Counted from the first letter of the stretch, positions 51,221-59,551 are shown. The stretch: 64,000 nt of DNA from RGIG4097 sp937885645 (GCA_937885645.1 CALABJ010000020.1:34745-98744), one strand, 5' to 3'. Made by a program: numbers and translations. The notes: generated by a model not told the origin, from the sequence alone.

Positions 51221-51244
51221 TTTGGTTTTGATTTGGTTCGAGGG

Positions 51245-52471
51245 TTATTTTGCGCGTTTCTTTGCAAGGGGCAGGAAAACCTCAAACACAGTGCCTTTGT
51301 TTTCAACGCCGTGACAGGAGATTGTGCCTCCGTGTGCGGTGACGGTTGCCTTTGCAATGGCAAGGCCAAGACCAAAACTCTTGTTGTCAGGGTTTTGTCT
51401 TGCTCCGTCCGAGCGATAGAATTTGTCAAAGACGTGTTTTGCCTCTTCTTCGGATATGGCTGAGCCCGTGTTCATCACTTCAAGGTGGAGTTTTTTGCCC
51501 ACGATGGTAAGACGGCAACCAACCTTTCCTTTGTCGCCAGAGTATTTGAGGGCGTTGTCAAGAAGGATATACACCAGCCTTTCAATGGTGACTTTTTCTG
51601 CAAGTATGGTTGCCCCGGGTTGAATGTTTGTCACAAGGGTTGCGCCTTTTTCAAAGGCGACCGCCTCAATTTCAAGGCAAGCGGACTCAACGACGGCGCT
51701 GAAATCCACAAGGTCTGTCTTTATGGTGGTTTGCTCAAGTTTGCTCAGTTCAAGCATACCCTTTACAAGTTCGTTCATTCTGTCCACTTGACCGGATATT
51801 GACTCCATCCACTTTTCGTTGTCACGGATGGAAGAGTCCTTTTCACTGTTCATGACTGCAAGGTTGGCGGATATGATTGCAAGGGGTGTCTTCAACTCGT
51901 GAGATGCGTTGGCGATGAGATCTTTTTGCATATCAAAGGCGTCTTTCAAGGGTTGAGTTGTCTTTGCAGAGAAGAGGTAGGCAAGGATGGTGATTGCCAA
52001 CATACATAAAACGTACATGGCAATAAGGGTGAAAAGAAACGAGCGTATGCGCAACACGTCTGCGGTCCTGTCATAGACGGCGTACATGGTGTGCCCGCCC
52101 TTTTCTTCACTCTTCACTGAAAAACGATAGCCTGCATAATTGAAATTGCCCTCTTTTTCACTGACCGCCTTGTCGATTATGCCGTTGATTGCATCGCCAT
52201 AGTACTCCACGTCGTTTTGATAGGCGGGGGAGTAGTAGGCGGTGTTGCCAGACAGCACAAATGAAAAGCATCTATCACTGCCCACACTTTCGGGGCGGAC
52301 GTCGGTGTATGATGAGCGGAGCACGTCGTCAAGGACGTTTTCTGCGTGGACGTCAAGGGATATGAACATTGTGCCCACGGCAATACCAATCAAAATTGCA
52401 AGCAAAATCCCCGCCACTCCTGTGACGTACCAAGTGTGCTTTTTCCTAAGATTTGCAATTATGTCGGCCAT
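51245..52471 (-). CDS. sensor histidine kinase
   Basis: 408 aa. TM helix 1 (15-38), extracellular sensor of about 110 residues (residues 40-150) with no known family, TM helix 2 (about 150-172), then HisKA with ASHELKTPLAIISANL (phospho-His), and HATPase with YILLDNALKYSGDKG, and FGLGLAIAKATVTAHGG. Autophosphorylates on the His and passes phosphate to the regulator 15 bases upstream. Signal unknown. Confidence 0.92.
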   Translation of the reverse strand: MADIIANLRKKHTWYVTGVAGILLAILIGIAVGTMFISLDVHAENVLDDVLRSSYTDVRPESVGSDRCFSFVLSGNTAYYSPAYQNDVEYYGDAINGIIDKAVSEKEGNFNYAGYRFSVKSEEKGGHTMYAVYDRTADVLRIRSFLFTLIAMYVLCMLAITILAYLFSAKTTQPLKDAFDMQKDLIANASHELKTPLAIISANLAVMNSEKDSSIRDNEKWMESISGQVDRMNELVKGMLELSKLEQTTIKTDLVDFSAVVESACLEIEAVAFEKGATLVTNIQPGATILAEKVTIERLVYILLDNALKYSGDKGKVGCRLTIVGKKLHLEVMNTGSAISEEEAKHVFDKFYRSDGARQNPDNKSFGLGLAIAKATVTAHGGTISCHGVENKGTVFEVFLPLAKKRAK

Positions 52472-52485
52472 ATCCCCTCAAAAGT

Positions 52486-53160
52486 CTATTTTTTGGTCAG
52501 TCTATATCCTACGCCACGGACGGCTTCGATGGAAAAGTCCGCCCCTACGTGGCCTAGTTTTTTGCGGATGAATGAAATGTACACTTCAAGGTTGTTGGAC
52601 TCAAAGTCGCTGTCAAGCCCCCAAGCCTTCAAGATGAGGTCGTCCTTTGTTGCGACAAAGTTGGGGTATTCGAAGAGATAGCGCAGAAGTTCAAACTCCT
52701 TTGAAGTCAATGAAATGCTCTTTTCAGCAGTGGAAAGGGTGTAGGCAGACAGGTCAAGAGTGGTGTTTGAATAGACAAGTCTGTTGTCTGCCACCAACTT
52801 GCCCCTACGGCGGAGAAGAGCACGGATACGTGCAGAAAGTTCTCCGTAGGAGAAAGGCTTTGCCAGATAGTCGTCTGCGCCCTTGTCAAGTCCTGCCACT
52901 TTGTCCTTTTCGTCACCAAGAGCGGTGAGCATAAGCACAGGAGTTTCAAGCCCACGACGGCGGATTTCAGTCAGCACCTCAAATCCGTTTTTCTTGGGCA
53001 TAATCACGTCCAAAATTATCAAATCGTAAAGACCGGACAATGAAAAACTGAGTCCGTCCGCACCATCGTAAACGGTGTCCACGTCATAGCCCTCTGTCAT
53101 CAGCATTTTGGCAAGAGCACGTGACAATTCTTTTTCGTCTTCAACAAGTAAAATTCGCAT
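52486..53160 (-). CDS. OmpR-family response regulator
   Basis: 224 aa. Receiver domain: acidic pair EDEKE at the start, phospho-Asp in LIILDVIMPKKNGF (near 52), and Lys in KPFSYGEL (near 103). The winged-helix DNA-binding domain spans about 130-224 (TSKEFELLRYLFEYPNFVAT ... VYISFIRKKLG). SD GAGGTGA. First gene of the RR-HK operon, divergent from the 754-aa protein. Confidence 0.95.
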   Translation of the reverse strand: MRILLVEDEKELSRALAKMLMTEGYDVDTVYDGADGLSFSLSGLYDLIILDVIMPKKNGFEVLTEIRRRGLETPVLMLTALGDEKDKVAGLDKGADDYLAKPFSYGELSARIRALLRRRGKLVADNRLVYSNTTLDLSAYTLSTAEKSISLTSKEFELLRYLFEYPNFVATKDDLILKAWGLDSDFESNNLEVYISFIRKKLGHVGADFSIEAVRGVGYRLTKK

Positions 53161-53236
53161 AATTCACCTCGTATTTTCTTCATTTTGTCACGGCCCTATT
53201 AAAAAAGCATTAAAGAAGAAAGGATTTATTTTGGTT

Positions 53237-53268
53237 TTGACAAGCCTGTGTGCCTGCGTATGTGCAGG
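53237..53268. repeat. promoter-like palindrome related to the 53405 promoter
   Basis: TTGACA (53237-53242) followed by AGCCTGTG and CCTGC-GTATGT-GCAGG (53253-53268). The second promoter at 53405 has TTGACT then GCACGCCTGCGTG, sharing CCTGCGT at a similar distance. Looks like a decayed duplicate or a shared operator. Confidence 0.4.
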
Positions 53269-53273
53269 ACAAT

Positions 53274-53408
53274 ATGATTATATCAAAAAACTCTCCACTC
53301 TGCAACGGCAAATTTTGGCGGAGAAGTTTGGTTTTTGAAAGGGAAGAAATTTCACCAAAAAACAAAAAGCCCTTGGAAAAACATAGGTTTTTGGGGTTTT
53401 TGTATTGA
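53274..53408 (+). CDS. possible 44-aa small protein (uncertain)
   Basis: Open frame MIISKNSPLCNGKFWRRSLV onward, very basic, ending 31 bases before the next gene. An AGGA lies 5 bases before ATG, after the promoter-like element at 53237. No family or codon evidence; it could be chance. Confidence 0.2.
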   Translation: MIISKNSPLCNGKFWRRSLVFEREEISPKNKKPLEKHRFLGFLY

Positions 53409-53433
53409 CTGCACGCCTGCGTGAGTGTATGAT
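53405..53433 (+). promoter_or_regulatory. sigma-A promoter for a predicted leaderless mRNA (754-aa protein)
   Basis: -35 TTGACT (53405-53410), 17-bp spacer containing CACGC-CT-GCGTG (53412-53423), -10 TATGAT (53428-53433); +1 falls on 53440, the A of ATG. The spacer palindrome may be an operator. Confidence 0.75.
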
Positions 53434-53439
53434 ATAGCC

Positions 53440-55704
53440 ATGAGAAAGTCATATATCACAACATTTTCAATATTTGTCCTTGTTTTTGCCATTTTGCTGA
53501 TAACGGTTTTTGCAGGAGATTTTTCACAATCAGTGGCAAGAGCATCTGGGGCAGAAACCTTTGTCTTTGACGCGGACGATAACAAATTTGTGGTGACAGT
53601 GAAGTCAACTGGTGAGGAGATTTACCGCTCCCACTTTGACGAGGACGCAATCCTTTCTGCCATCAAGTCAGTTGTAGGTGATGAGAACTACTTGGTTGAG
53701 TTGACAGCCCCCACCGTCACCCTCACTTTGACATCTGGTGAAACCACAATGCCTTACGGGGACACAAACTCCTTCCAGTTTAAGGCAAATGCAACCCACG
53801 GCTTTGAAAATCTTGGCATAATGGGATACAGAGGCGCAGACCCTTCCAATGACTATCTCTGGCACTTCTCACGAAACGGCGGTGTGGAAACCAAGTTTGG
53901 TGGCTACGGCGCAGATATGCCTTTTGGCGCAAAAAACGCCTTTGGTGAATACGAGATTTACGCATCTGCCACAATCTCACTGACCTTTGACGGAGTCAAA
54001 TATACTGCAACGGGCAAATCCGAAGGATTTGAAATCGAAATCGAAAAGTCATCTGCCAATCTTCCTGACGTCAGCGAAGATGCCCTCAACGTCACCCATG
54101 CCTACGGCAAGACACTTGCTGAAATCGTTGATGCAGAAAACGTGTCTTCAAGAAACTTTGCCTTTGTCCTCCCCAAGGACAATGACGGAAAGGAAATTTT
54201 GGGTGTTGGCACTCATGGTGTTGAGGTGGAATACACAGTGGGCACTTGGGCAGGCGGTGTCTTCACAAAAGACGAAAGTGTTGAATCAGTCATATTGCCT
54301 TTGACTGTCAACGTCAACCCTTACAACGTATATATCCTTTTGCACCATGTCACAGTGAAACAAGGTGATGAGATCAAATTCACCTACGAGCTTATTGCCC
54401 CTAGCGCACTGCCTAACAATGAAAAAACCACAGACCTTAAACTGAACATATATGCAGAGGGTGACACCACTGAGCCTGGACAATACACAATCAAGGGTGA
54501 AAGTGGCAATCCCAACTATCGCGTGTATTTCTGCAACTACGAAAACCGTGACAATCGTGACTACTCAACGTGGGCAACTTTGACGGTGCGACCTGCACAA
54601 CTGATCATAGAGGACGGCGGACTCAGATACACTCTTTCCCGCAACGAAGGATTCCAGTATGGTGACCAAATCCTGCTTTTAGACACCGAAAATGGCGGAA
54701 AAACCCTCAAAGTGTACAACAACTATGAGTCAGTCACCTACACAGATCTCAAACTTACCATTGAAAAAATAGCAGACAATGTGGACTATATTTCAGTCAC
54801 TGTTGGCACTGACAAGAGGGATTTGCACTTTGGTGAAAGCGGTGTCATCACAATGAATTACTCCACCGAGCAGGCAAGTGAATTTTCTTGCGTGGTGGTG
54901 CTGAAAGACGTAGATGACACACCCAACAACATCGCCTACGCAGGCATTTTAGTTGGTTTGGCAGCGGTGTTTTTAGGAGTGTATTCCTTCCTTAGACGAA
55001 GAAATTGGCCTCGTGACATCTATGTCCGCGAAACAAGACCTGAAAAGGAAGAAGAAACCGCAAAAGATGACGCAGTGGAAACCTCTGTTGAAGAAAAGGT
55101 CGAAAGTGTAGAGGTCAAAACTGAAAGCAAAAAGAGAGTGTTGACCCTTGAAGAAAAACTCAGCTTGCACCCCGACTTCGAGCCCACTCCATCCCTTGAA
55201 GAAGCATTCAAGGAAAGTGACAATGAAGAGGACGCCGACGAGGACAAGGATGTTGACGAAGGTGCAGATGAAGGCAAAATCACATTCAAGAGCAAGATGT
55301 TGTCCGCATCGACTGAAAATAAAGCAATCTACAACGCACTGAAAAACGAACTTTTGTCCTACCGTGGCATAAAGAGCAGAGTGGTCAACGGCGGTGATTA
55401 TTTCCGTCGCCCCGGAAAGCAAATCGTCAAAATCATCTTCATCGGCAAGACAATCCGCTTGGCACTGGCACTGAATCCTCAGGACTATGACTACAACCTC
55501 TATCACCAAAAGGACAGGGGCAACATGAAGAAATACGCCGACACACCTATGTTTGTCAAGGTGCAATCCCTCCTCGGTGTCCGTAGAGCAGTGAAATTGA
55601 TAAGCGACCTTATGGCGAAGGAAGGTGTCAAGCGCAACAAGAAATATATCCCCGACGACTTTATGTATGACCTGACCTACGGCGTTGACGGCGAGGAAAA
55701 CTAA
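53440..55704 (+). CDS. large membrane protein: exported MBG-like repeats, TM helix and cytoplasmic copy of the unrecognised domain
   Basis: 754 aa from the ATG at 53440 (a frame extension to 53425 would start inside the promoter). Signal peptide with LVFAILLITVFAGDFSQS. Residues 35-495 are beta-rich repeats with YG(K/D)T motifs (for example MPYGDTNSFQFKA, AYGKTLAEIVD), resembling MBG surface domains. One TM helix follows (ILVGLAAVFLGVYSFL, near 505-522), then an acidic linker (530-620) and a cytoplasmic C-terminal domain: IKSRVVNGGDYFRRPGK, VKIIFIGKTIRLALAL, YHQKDRGNMKKYADTPMFVK. This matches the 50377 protein. Role unknown; likely couples the surface to the inside. Confidence 0.8.
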   Translation: MRKSYITTFSIFVLVFAILLITVFAGDFSQSVARASGAETFVFDADDNKFVVTVKSTGEEIYRSHFDEDAILSAIKSVVGDENYLVELTAPTVTLTLTSGETTMPYGDTNSFQFKANATHGFENLGIMGYRGADPSNDYLWHFSRNGGVETKFGGYGADMPFGAKNAFGEYEIYASATISLTFDGVKYTATGKSEGFEIEIEKSSANLPDVSEDALNVTHAYGKTLAEIVDAENVSSRNFAFVLPKDNDGKEILGVGTHGVEVEYTVGTWAGGVFTKDESVESVILPLTVNVNPYNVYILLHHVTVKQGDEIKFTYELIAPSALPNNEKTTDLKLNIYAEGDTTEPGQYTIKGESGNPNYRVYFCNYENRDNRDYSTWATLTVRPAQLIIEDGGLRYTLSRNEGFQYGDQILLLDTENGGKTLKVYNNYESVTYTDLKLTIEKIADNVDYISVTVGTDKRDLHFGESGVITMNYSTEQASEFSCVVVLKDVDDTPNNIAYAGILVGLAAVFLGVYSFLRRRNWPRDIYVRETRPEKEEETAKDDAVETSVEEKVESVEVKTESKKRVLTLEEKLSLHPDFEPTPSLEEAFKESDNEEDADEDKDVDEGADEGKITFKSKMLSASTENKAIYNALKNELLSYRGIKSRVVNGGDYFRRPGKQIVKIIFIGKTIRLALALNPQDYDYNLYHQKDRGNMKKYADTPMFVKVQSLLGVRRAVKLISDLMAKEGVKRNKKYIPDDFMYDLTYGVDGEEN

Positions 55705-55729
55705 GATGTATTATTTTCACACTTATTGA

Positions 55730-55754
55730 AAGAGAGGCATTGCCTCTCTTTTTT
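55730..55754 (+). terminator. intrinsic terminator of the 754-aa protein gene
   Basis: 10-bp stem AAGAGAGGCA / TGCCTCTCTT with almost no loop, T-run after it. Confidence 0.85.
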
Positions 55755-55755
55755 G

Positions 55756-55854
55756 GTGAAGTTTTTGCTGCCGCAAAAGTGAAGTTGCTACGCAGTGAAG
55801 TTTATGCAACGCATAAGTGAAGTTAAGTTTGTCATAACTTCGCCTAGGACTAGG
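55756..55854. repeat. hairpin tandem: four GTGAAGTT units
   Basis: GTGAAGTT occurs at 55756, 55779, 55795 and 55817. The spacers contain TTTTGC-N4-GCAAAA and TTATGC-N3-GCATAA hairpins, a GAAGTTA...TAACTTC arm closes the last unit, and CCTAG-GA-CTAGG follows. No coding value. From memory, similar tracts occur in other gut Clostridia, but I cannot verify that here. Confidence 0.75.
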
Positions 55855-55941
55855 ACTTAATCATCAGCCTTTTATGAGATAAAAGACAATATTGACAGGT
55901 GTATGGATATCTGCTAAAATACAAGATAGGCAGGTGGTATT

Positions 55942-56523
55942 ATGGATAAAAAAACAGACCTTAGAATTCAACGCACTCAAAAAGCCATCATAGACACCTT
56001 CTATGAATTGCTTGAAGAAAAGCATTTTTCCGCAATCACAATCATCGACATCTGTGATAGAGCACTCATCAATCGTGGCACTTTTTACACCCACTTTCAA
56101 GACAAATATCAACTTCTTGAAAAGTGTGTTTACGATATGATGATGGCACTTGACGAGGAAGTTGACCGCGTCCACGGTGACAGCGATATGGTTGTGTATT
56201 ACAACGATATGTTTGACGTGGCAATCGCTTTCCTTGAATCAAACCGCAGACGTATCAAGACCATCATAACAAAGGCGGACAGCAACCTTGTTTTCAACAA
56301 GGTCCACGAAATCATCAAGCAAAACATTATGAAAAAGGTGGGCAGATTGCCTTCAAAGACAAGAGTGCCTCTTGAAGTGCTTGCAGAGTTTTTCGCAGGC
56401 GGACTTATCCAAGTTGTCAAGTGGTGGATCACCGAAGACCCCGTCTATCCTGCCGAGCAAATCAAACTGCACCTATATAACCTTGTGAAAAACACCTTGA
56501 AATTCTACTACGTCGTAGATTAG
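55942..56523 (+). CDS. TetR-family transcriptional regulator
   Basis: 193 aa. HTH near residues 10-55: RTQKAIIDTFYELLEEKHFS, then AITIIDICDRALINRGTFYT and HFQDKYQLL. The C-terminal ligand domain resembles TetR_C_8 (DhaS-like). SD CAGGTGG. Followed after 8 bases by the GDPD gene, so it may regulate a local operon. It is the only TetR in the window and thus a possible, but distant, owner of the operator at 8673-8688; no matching palindrome is seen upstream of itself. Confidence 0.9.
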   Translation: MDKKTDLRIQRTQKAIIDTFYELLEEKHFSAITIIDICDRALINRGTFYTHFQDKYQLLEKCVYDMMMALDEEVDRVHGDSDMVVYYNDMFDVAIAFLESNRRRIKTIITKADSNLVFNKVHEIIKQNIMKKVGRLPSKTRVPLEVLAEFFAGGLIQVVKWWITEDPVYPAEQIKLHLYNLVKNTLKFYYVVD

Positions 56524-56531
56524 GAGTGGCT

Positions 56532-57245
56532 ATGCACGAAACTATGAAAAGAGTGCTATCCCACGGAAGTGTGGTGGCACATAGAGGCTGTTGGAGCCTT
56601 TTTCATCCCGAAAACTCTTGGACAGCATTGAAGCGCGCCGCGGACAACGGATGCGCAATTGAGATTGACGTCCACCTTATGAAGGACGGCAACGTTGCAG
56701 TCTTCCACGACTTCACCCTCAACCGTATGTGTATGAGGAAGGGCAGGCTTGAAGAGTTGACAAGAGAAGACGTCAAGGACTGCAAACTCCGTTTTTCAAA
56801 GGAGAAGATTGTCTTTTTTGACGACCTTCTTAAAATGGTAAACGGCAGAATCCCCATCTACGTTGAGATGAAGTGCAACGGCAACGAAATTGAACTTTGC
56901 GATGCTCTCATCAAGATGACAGAAGGCTATGAAGGTGACCTAGTTTTCATAGGCTTCCACCCGAAGGCAGGGGCATATATGAAGGAAAAGGGATATGCCG
57001 TTGGCTACTCCTGTGCAAAGCCCCCGAAGAGTTTGCCTTACGAGGCGGATTGTATGATATGCCACATTTGGGGCGTGCCTTGGTCAAAGAAAAAGAGAGA
57101 TGAATATCCTCCCTTCGTGCCTTGGACAATATACGGATATCTTGGCAAAATCCACGTAAAACTTGTGTCTAAGGTGGCAATGTACAACACGCATCTTTTC
57201 CTTGAATACCGCAAATATTACAAGCGTCACAGGGAAGCGAAATGA
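56532..57245 (+). CDS. glycerophosphodiester phosphodiesterase
   Basis: 237 aa from the ATG at 56532 (SD TAGGAG); a GTG two codons upstream is possible. GDPD motifs: VVAHRGCWSLFHPENSW (His-Arg, near 18), AIEIDVHLMKDGNVAVFHDF (metal Glu-Asp and second His near 45-60), IYVEMKCNG. It hydrolyses glycerophosphodiesters to glycerol-3-phosphate and an alcohol. No signal peptide: cytoplasmic. Co-transcribed with the TetR gene. Confidence 0.9.
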   Translation: MHETMKRVLSHGSVVAHRGCWSLFHPENSWTALKRAADNGCAIEIDVHLMKDGNVAVFHDFTLNRMCMRKGRLEELTREDVKDCKLRFSKEKIVFFDDLLKMVNGRIPIYVEMKCNGNEIELCDALIKMTEGYEGDLVFIGFHPKAGAYMKEKGYAVGYSCAKPPKSLPYEADCMICHIWGVPWSKKKRDEYPPFVPWTIYGYLGKIHVKLVSKVAMYNTHLFLEYRKYYKRHREAK

Positions 57246-57273
57246 AAAATGAAAAGTGAAAAATGAAAAGAAA

Positions 57274-57300
57274 AGAGCATCGGTGGATGCTCTTTTTTGT
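57274..57300. terminator. bidirectional terminator between GDPD and nagA
   Basis: Stem AGAGCATC / GATGCTCT, loop GGTG, T6 on the right and A4 on the left. Confidence 0.85.
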
Positions 57301-57317
57301 TGGACAATTTTGTTTTG

Positions 57318-58403
57318 TCAATGGCAAATTTCTTTTGTGCCCAGGACGGTCTTTTTAAGGTTGCCGTCACCGTCAAGGACAACAAAGTCAGCCTTGTCAC
57401 CGACCTTGATTGAGGTGGGCAAGCCCATATATTCACGAGGATTCAGTGACACACAGTGGAGGAGGTTATCAAGGGGGTAGCCGTAGTCAAGAGAGAGGCG
57501 AAGCATACGATTCAGGTTTGTCACACTGCCTGCAATTGAGGACATGTCTTTGAGATATGCCACGTCACCTGCGTTCAGTATATCGTGGTCACTAAGTTTG
57601 TATTCTCCTATGGGCATACCTGCGGGAGAAAGGCTATCACTGACATAGATTATCTTGTCAAGGGGCTTGCATTTAAAGATGAAATCAACAAGTTCTTTTG
57701 ACAGGTGTTTGCCGTCAGCAATGACTTCAACTGCCAAATCGTCACGATAAAGTCCCGTTTCGGTCAAACCGAGCAGTTTTTCAAAATCGGTTTTGCCACG
57801 GACAGAGGTGGAGCAACCGCAGAAGATATGGGTGACTCCGTCAAGACCTGCATCAATGCATTTTGCAATGTCAGGGTATCTTGCATTGTCGTGCCCGCCT
57901 TGTACTTTGATGCCCAACGATACAAGCAGTTTCACCAACTTTTCAACGCCCTTGACAGCAGGGCAAAGGGTGACTATGCCGATATGGCCATGGTGCTTTT
58001 CAAAAAACCAAGCGTGCTCGTCAGTGTATTCAGACAGTATGTTTTCTGCAGGTTGCGCGCCCTTATGTTCAAGACTGATGAAAGGGCCTTCAAGGTGAGC
58101 GGGGAGCATACGTGCATAGTTTTGTTTCAAGGAGTAGAGTCTGTCAAGCTGACCGTCAAGCACGTCAAGAGGAGTTGCCACAAAGGTGGGTGAGAAAGAG
58201 GTGATGCCGTTTTCAAGATAATACTTGCTGACAGCGTCAAGGGCTTCCTGTGTTGCCACACTTATGTCAAAACCCATAGCACCGTGGCTGTGGATTTCAC
58301 AAAATCCCGGCAAGAGGATATTGCCAGAATTGTCCTTGACGATTTCTTCAACAAAACCGTCACCGTCAACTTTCACAGAATAACCTTTCAAAATCTTTTC
58401 CAT
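57318..58403 (-). CDS. nagA: N-acetylglucosamine-6-phosphate deacetylase
   Basis: 361 aa from the ATG at 58403; a longer frame to 58514 would include the promoter. Amidohydrolase motifs: FCEIHSHGAMGFD (metal His), LPAHLEGPFISLEHKGAQ (metal Glu), GGHDNA, THIFCGCS and the catalytic Asp in YVSDSLSPAGMP. It deacetylates GlcNAc-6-P to GlcN-6-P in the cytoplasm. No nagB or PTS genes adjoin. Promoter TTGACA-17-TATACT (58410-58438) puts +1 on the A of ATG; no SD: leaderless. Confidence 0.92.
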   Translation of the reverse strand: MEKILKGYSVKVDGDGFVEEIVKDNSGNILLPGFCEIHSHGAMGFDISVATQEALDAVSKYYLENGITSFSPTFVATPLDVLDGQLDRLYSLKQNYARMLPAHLEGPFISLEHKGAQPAENILSEYTDEHAWFFEKHHGHIGIVTLCPAVKGVEKLVKLLVSLGIKVQGGHDNARYPDIAKCIDAGLDGVTHIFCGCSTSVRGKTDFEKLLGLTETGLYRDDLAVEVIADGKHLSKELVDFIFKCKPLDKIIYVSDSLSPAGMPIGEYKLSDHDILNAGDVAYLKDMSSIAGSVTNLNRMLRLSLDYGYPLDNLLHCVSLNPREYMGLPTSIKVGDKADFVVLDGDGNLKKTVLGTKEICH

Positions 58404-58409
58404 AAGGGT

Positions 58410-58438
58410 AGTATATATCCTCGCTCCGCCATTGTCAA
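58410..58438 (-). promoter_or_regulatory. sigma-A promoter for a predicted leaderless mRNA (nagA)
   Basis: Minus strand: perfect -35 TTGACA (58433-58438), 17-bp spacer, -10 TATACT (58410-58415), +1 at 58403. Confidence 0.8.
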
Positions 58439-58536
58439 ACGGCAAAATTCTCCACACCGAAAAAAGACAGGATAAGTCAGGGATTTTGTTATTCTGCGGA
58501 TATGGGTATTGCAATATGGCGCAAGATGGTTTAGAA

Positions 58537-58573
58537 TATAATAAAATAAAGTTTTAGGGCAATTTGCCCTAAA
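58537..58573 (+). promoter_or_regulatory. -10 element and 21-bp palindrome ahead of the flavoprotein
   Basis: TATAAT (58537-58542) without a clear -35, then 10-bp arms TTTAGGGCAA and TTGCCCTAAA around one T (58553-58573), ending 3 bases before the SD. Placed to block transcription or to form an mRNA hairpin. Confidence 0.6.
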
Positions 58574-58586
58574 AAAAGGAGATAGT

Positions 58587-59519
58587 ATGAGCAGTTTCAA
58601 AGATATGAGAATCGTGGACAACTTCTATCAAACGTCGTCCTTCTTTCCTATGCCTACGGTTTTGATCTCAACCCTTGCAGAAGACGGAAGCACCTCAATT
58701 GGCAGTTATTCACTTTGTTTCCCCTACTACATCGCAGGCAAGGGCTATTATGCCATGCTTCTTGAATGCAGAAATTCATCAAACACCGCACAAAACATCC
58801 TTCGCACAGGCAAGTGTGCCCTCAACTTCCTTGAAGATGATAGAGCAGATTTCAAGGAGACAGTGCGCCTTGGTTTCCCCGGTGAAACCTCAGCAGAGAA
58901 GATGAAAAACTGCAAATTCCAACTGGAAGATGGACTTGCTTGTGCAGATGGTACTTTACGCCCCAAGGTCATATCAAAGGCCTTTCAAGTGTTCGAATGC
59001 ACTTGGGATGACAGCCTTGAAAACGGATATGAGGACAAGGCGCGCATCGGTCAACTTGAAGGGGTTGAGCCACCCTATAAAGACTTCAACGGCATCACCT
59101 CAAAATTTGGTTGCCACTTCATACTCAAAGTTGACAAAATCTTGATGAAAGAGAAATACTGGAATACAATCATCAACGGCGTCAAGGCAAAGGGATTCCC
59201 CAAAGTGCCTGTGGACTACGGCTATCGTGACAGCACCAACTTCTGGTACACCAAATTCACAAAGCCCATTGCAGAAAAAATCCCTGCCGGCAAAGAGGCA
59301 GACCTGGGCAGTGTTATGTATGCAGCAAACCGCGTTGACGACGTGGTCAAATTCAGTGAAGACGCCTGTCAAACACTTGTCAAAGTGCCCAGAGTCTTTT
59401 TGAAACTGGTGCTTCAAGGCTGTGTTGACTGGGCAAAGGAAAACAACTGCACTCTCATCACCGCAAAAGAGATGCAAATCATCAACGACAAGCGCAAGGC
59501 GGAAAAGGGCAAGAAATAA
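58587..59519 (+). CDS. FMN-binding split-barrel flavoprotein (flavin reductase-like)
   Basis: 310 aa with SD AAGGAGATA. The N-terminal 190 residues resemble the DIM6/NTAB flavin-reductase fold: FPMPTVLISTLAEDGSTSIG, YAMLLECRNSSNTAQNILRT, KCALNFLEDD and the later GCHFILKVDKI. The C-terminal 100 residues (from about 200) are extra. Binds FMN or FAD; electron acceptor unknown. No signal peptide. The upstream palindrome suggests local repression. Confidence 0.75.
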   Translation: MSSFKDMRIVDNFYQTSSFFPMPTVLISTLAEDGSTSIGSYSLCFPYYIAGKGYYAMLLECRNSSNTAQNILRTGKCALNFLEDDRADFKETVRLGFPGETSAEKMKNCKFQLEDGLACADGTLRPKVISKAFQVFECTWDDSLENGYEDKARIGQLEGVEPPYKDFNGITSKFGCHFILKVDKILMKEKYWNTIINGVKAKGFPKVPVDYGYRDSTNFWYTKFTKPIAEKIPAGKEADLGSVMYAANRVDDVVKFSEDACQTLVKVPRVFLKLVLQGCVDWAKENNCTLITAKEMQIINDKRKAEKGKK

Positions 59520-59541
59520 TTGATCAGTAAAGCCCAAACGT

Positions 59542-59551
59542 GCACGCGTGC
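59542..59551. repeat. 10-bp palindrome GCACGCGTGC upstream of GH3
   Basis: Identical to 35628-35637; lies 36 bp before the GH3 ATG in a purine-poor gap with no clear promoter. Confidence 0.35.

Noticed and set aside
54973..55566. 197-codon minus-strand frame rich in Phe/Val/Cys
   Set aside because: Antisense shadow of the acidic linker and C-terminal domain of the 754-aa protein; no SD or family.
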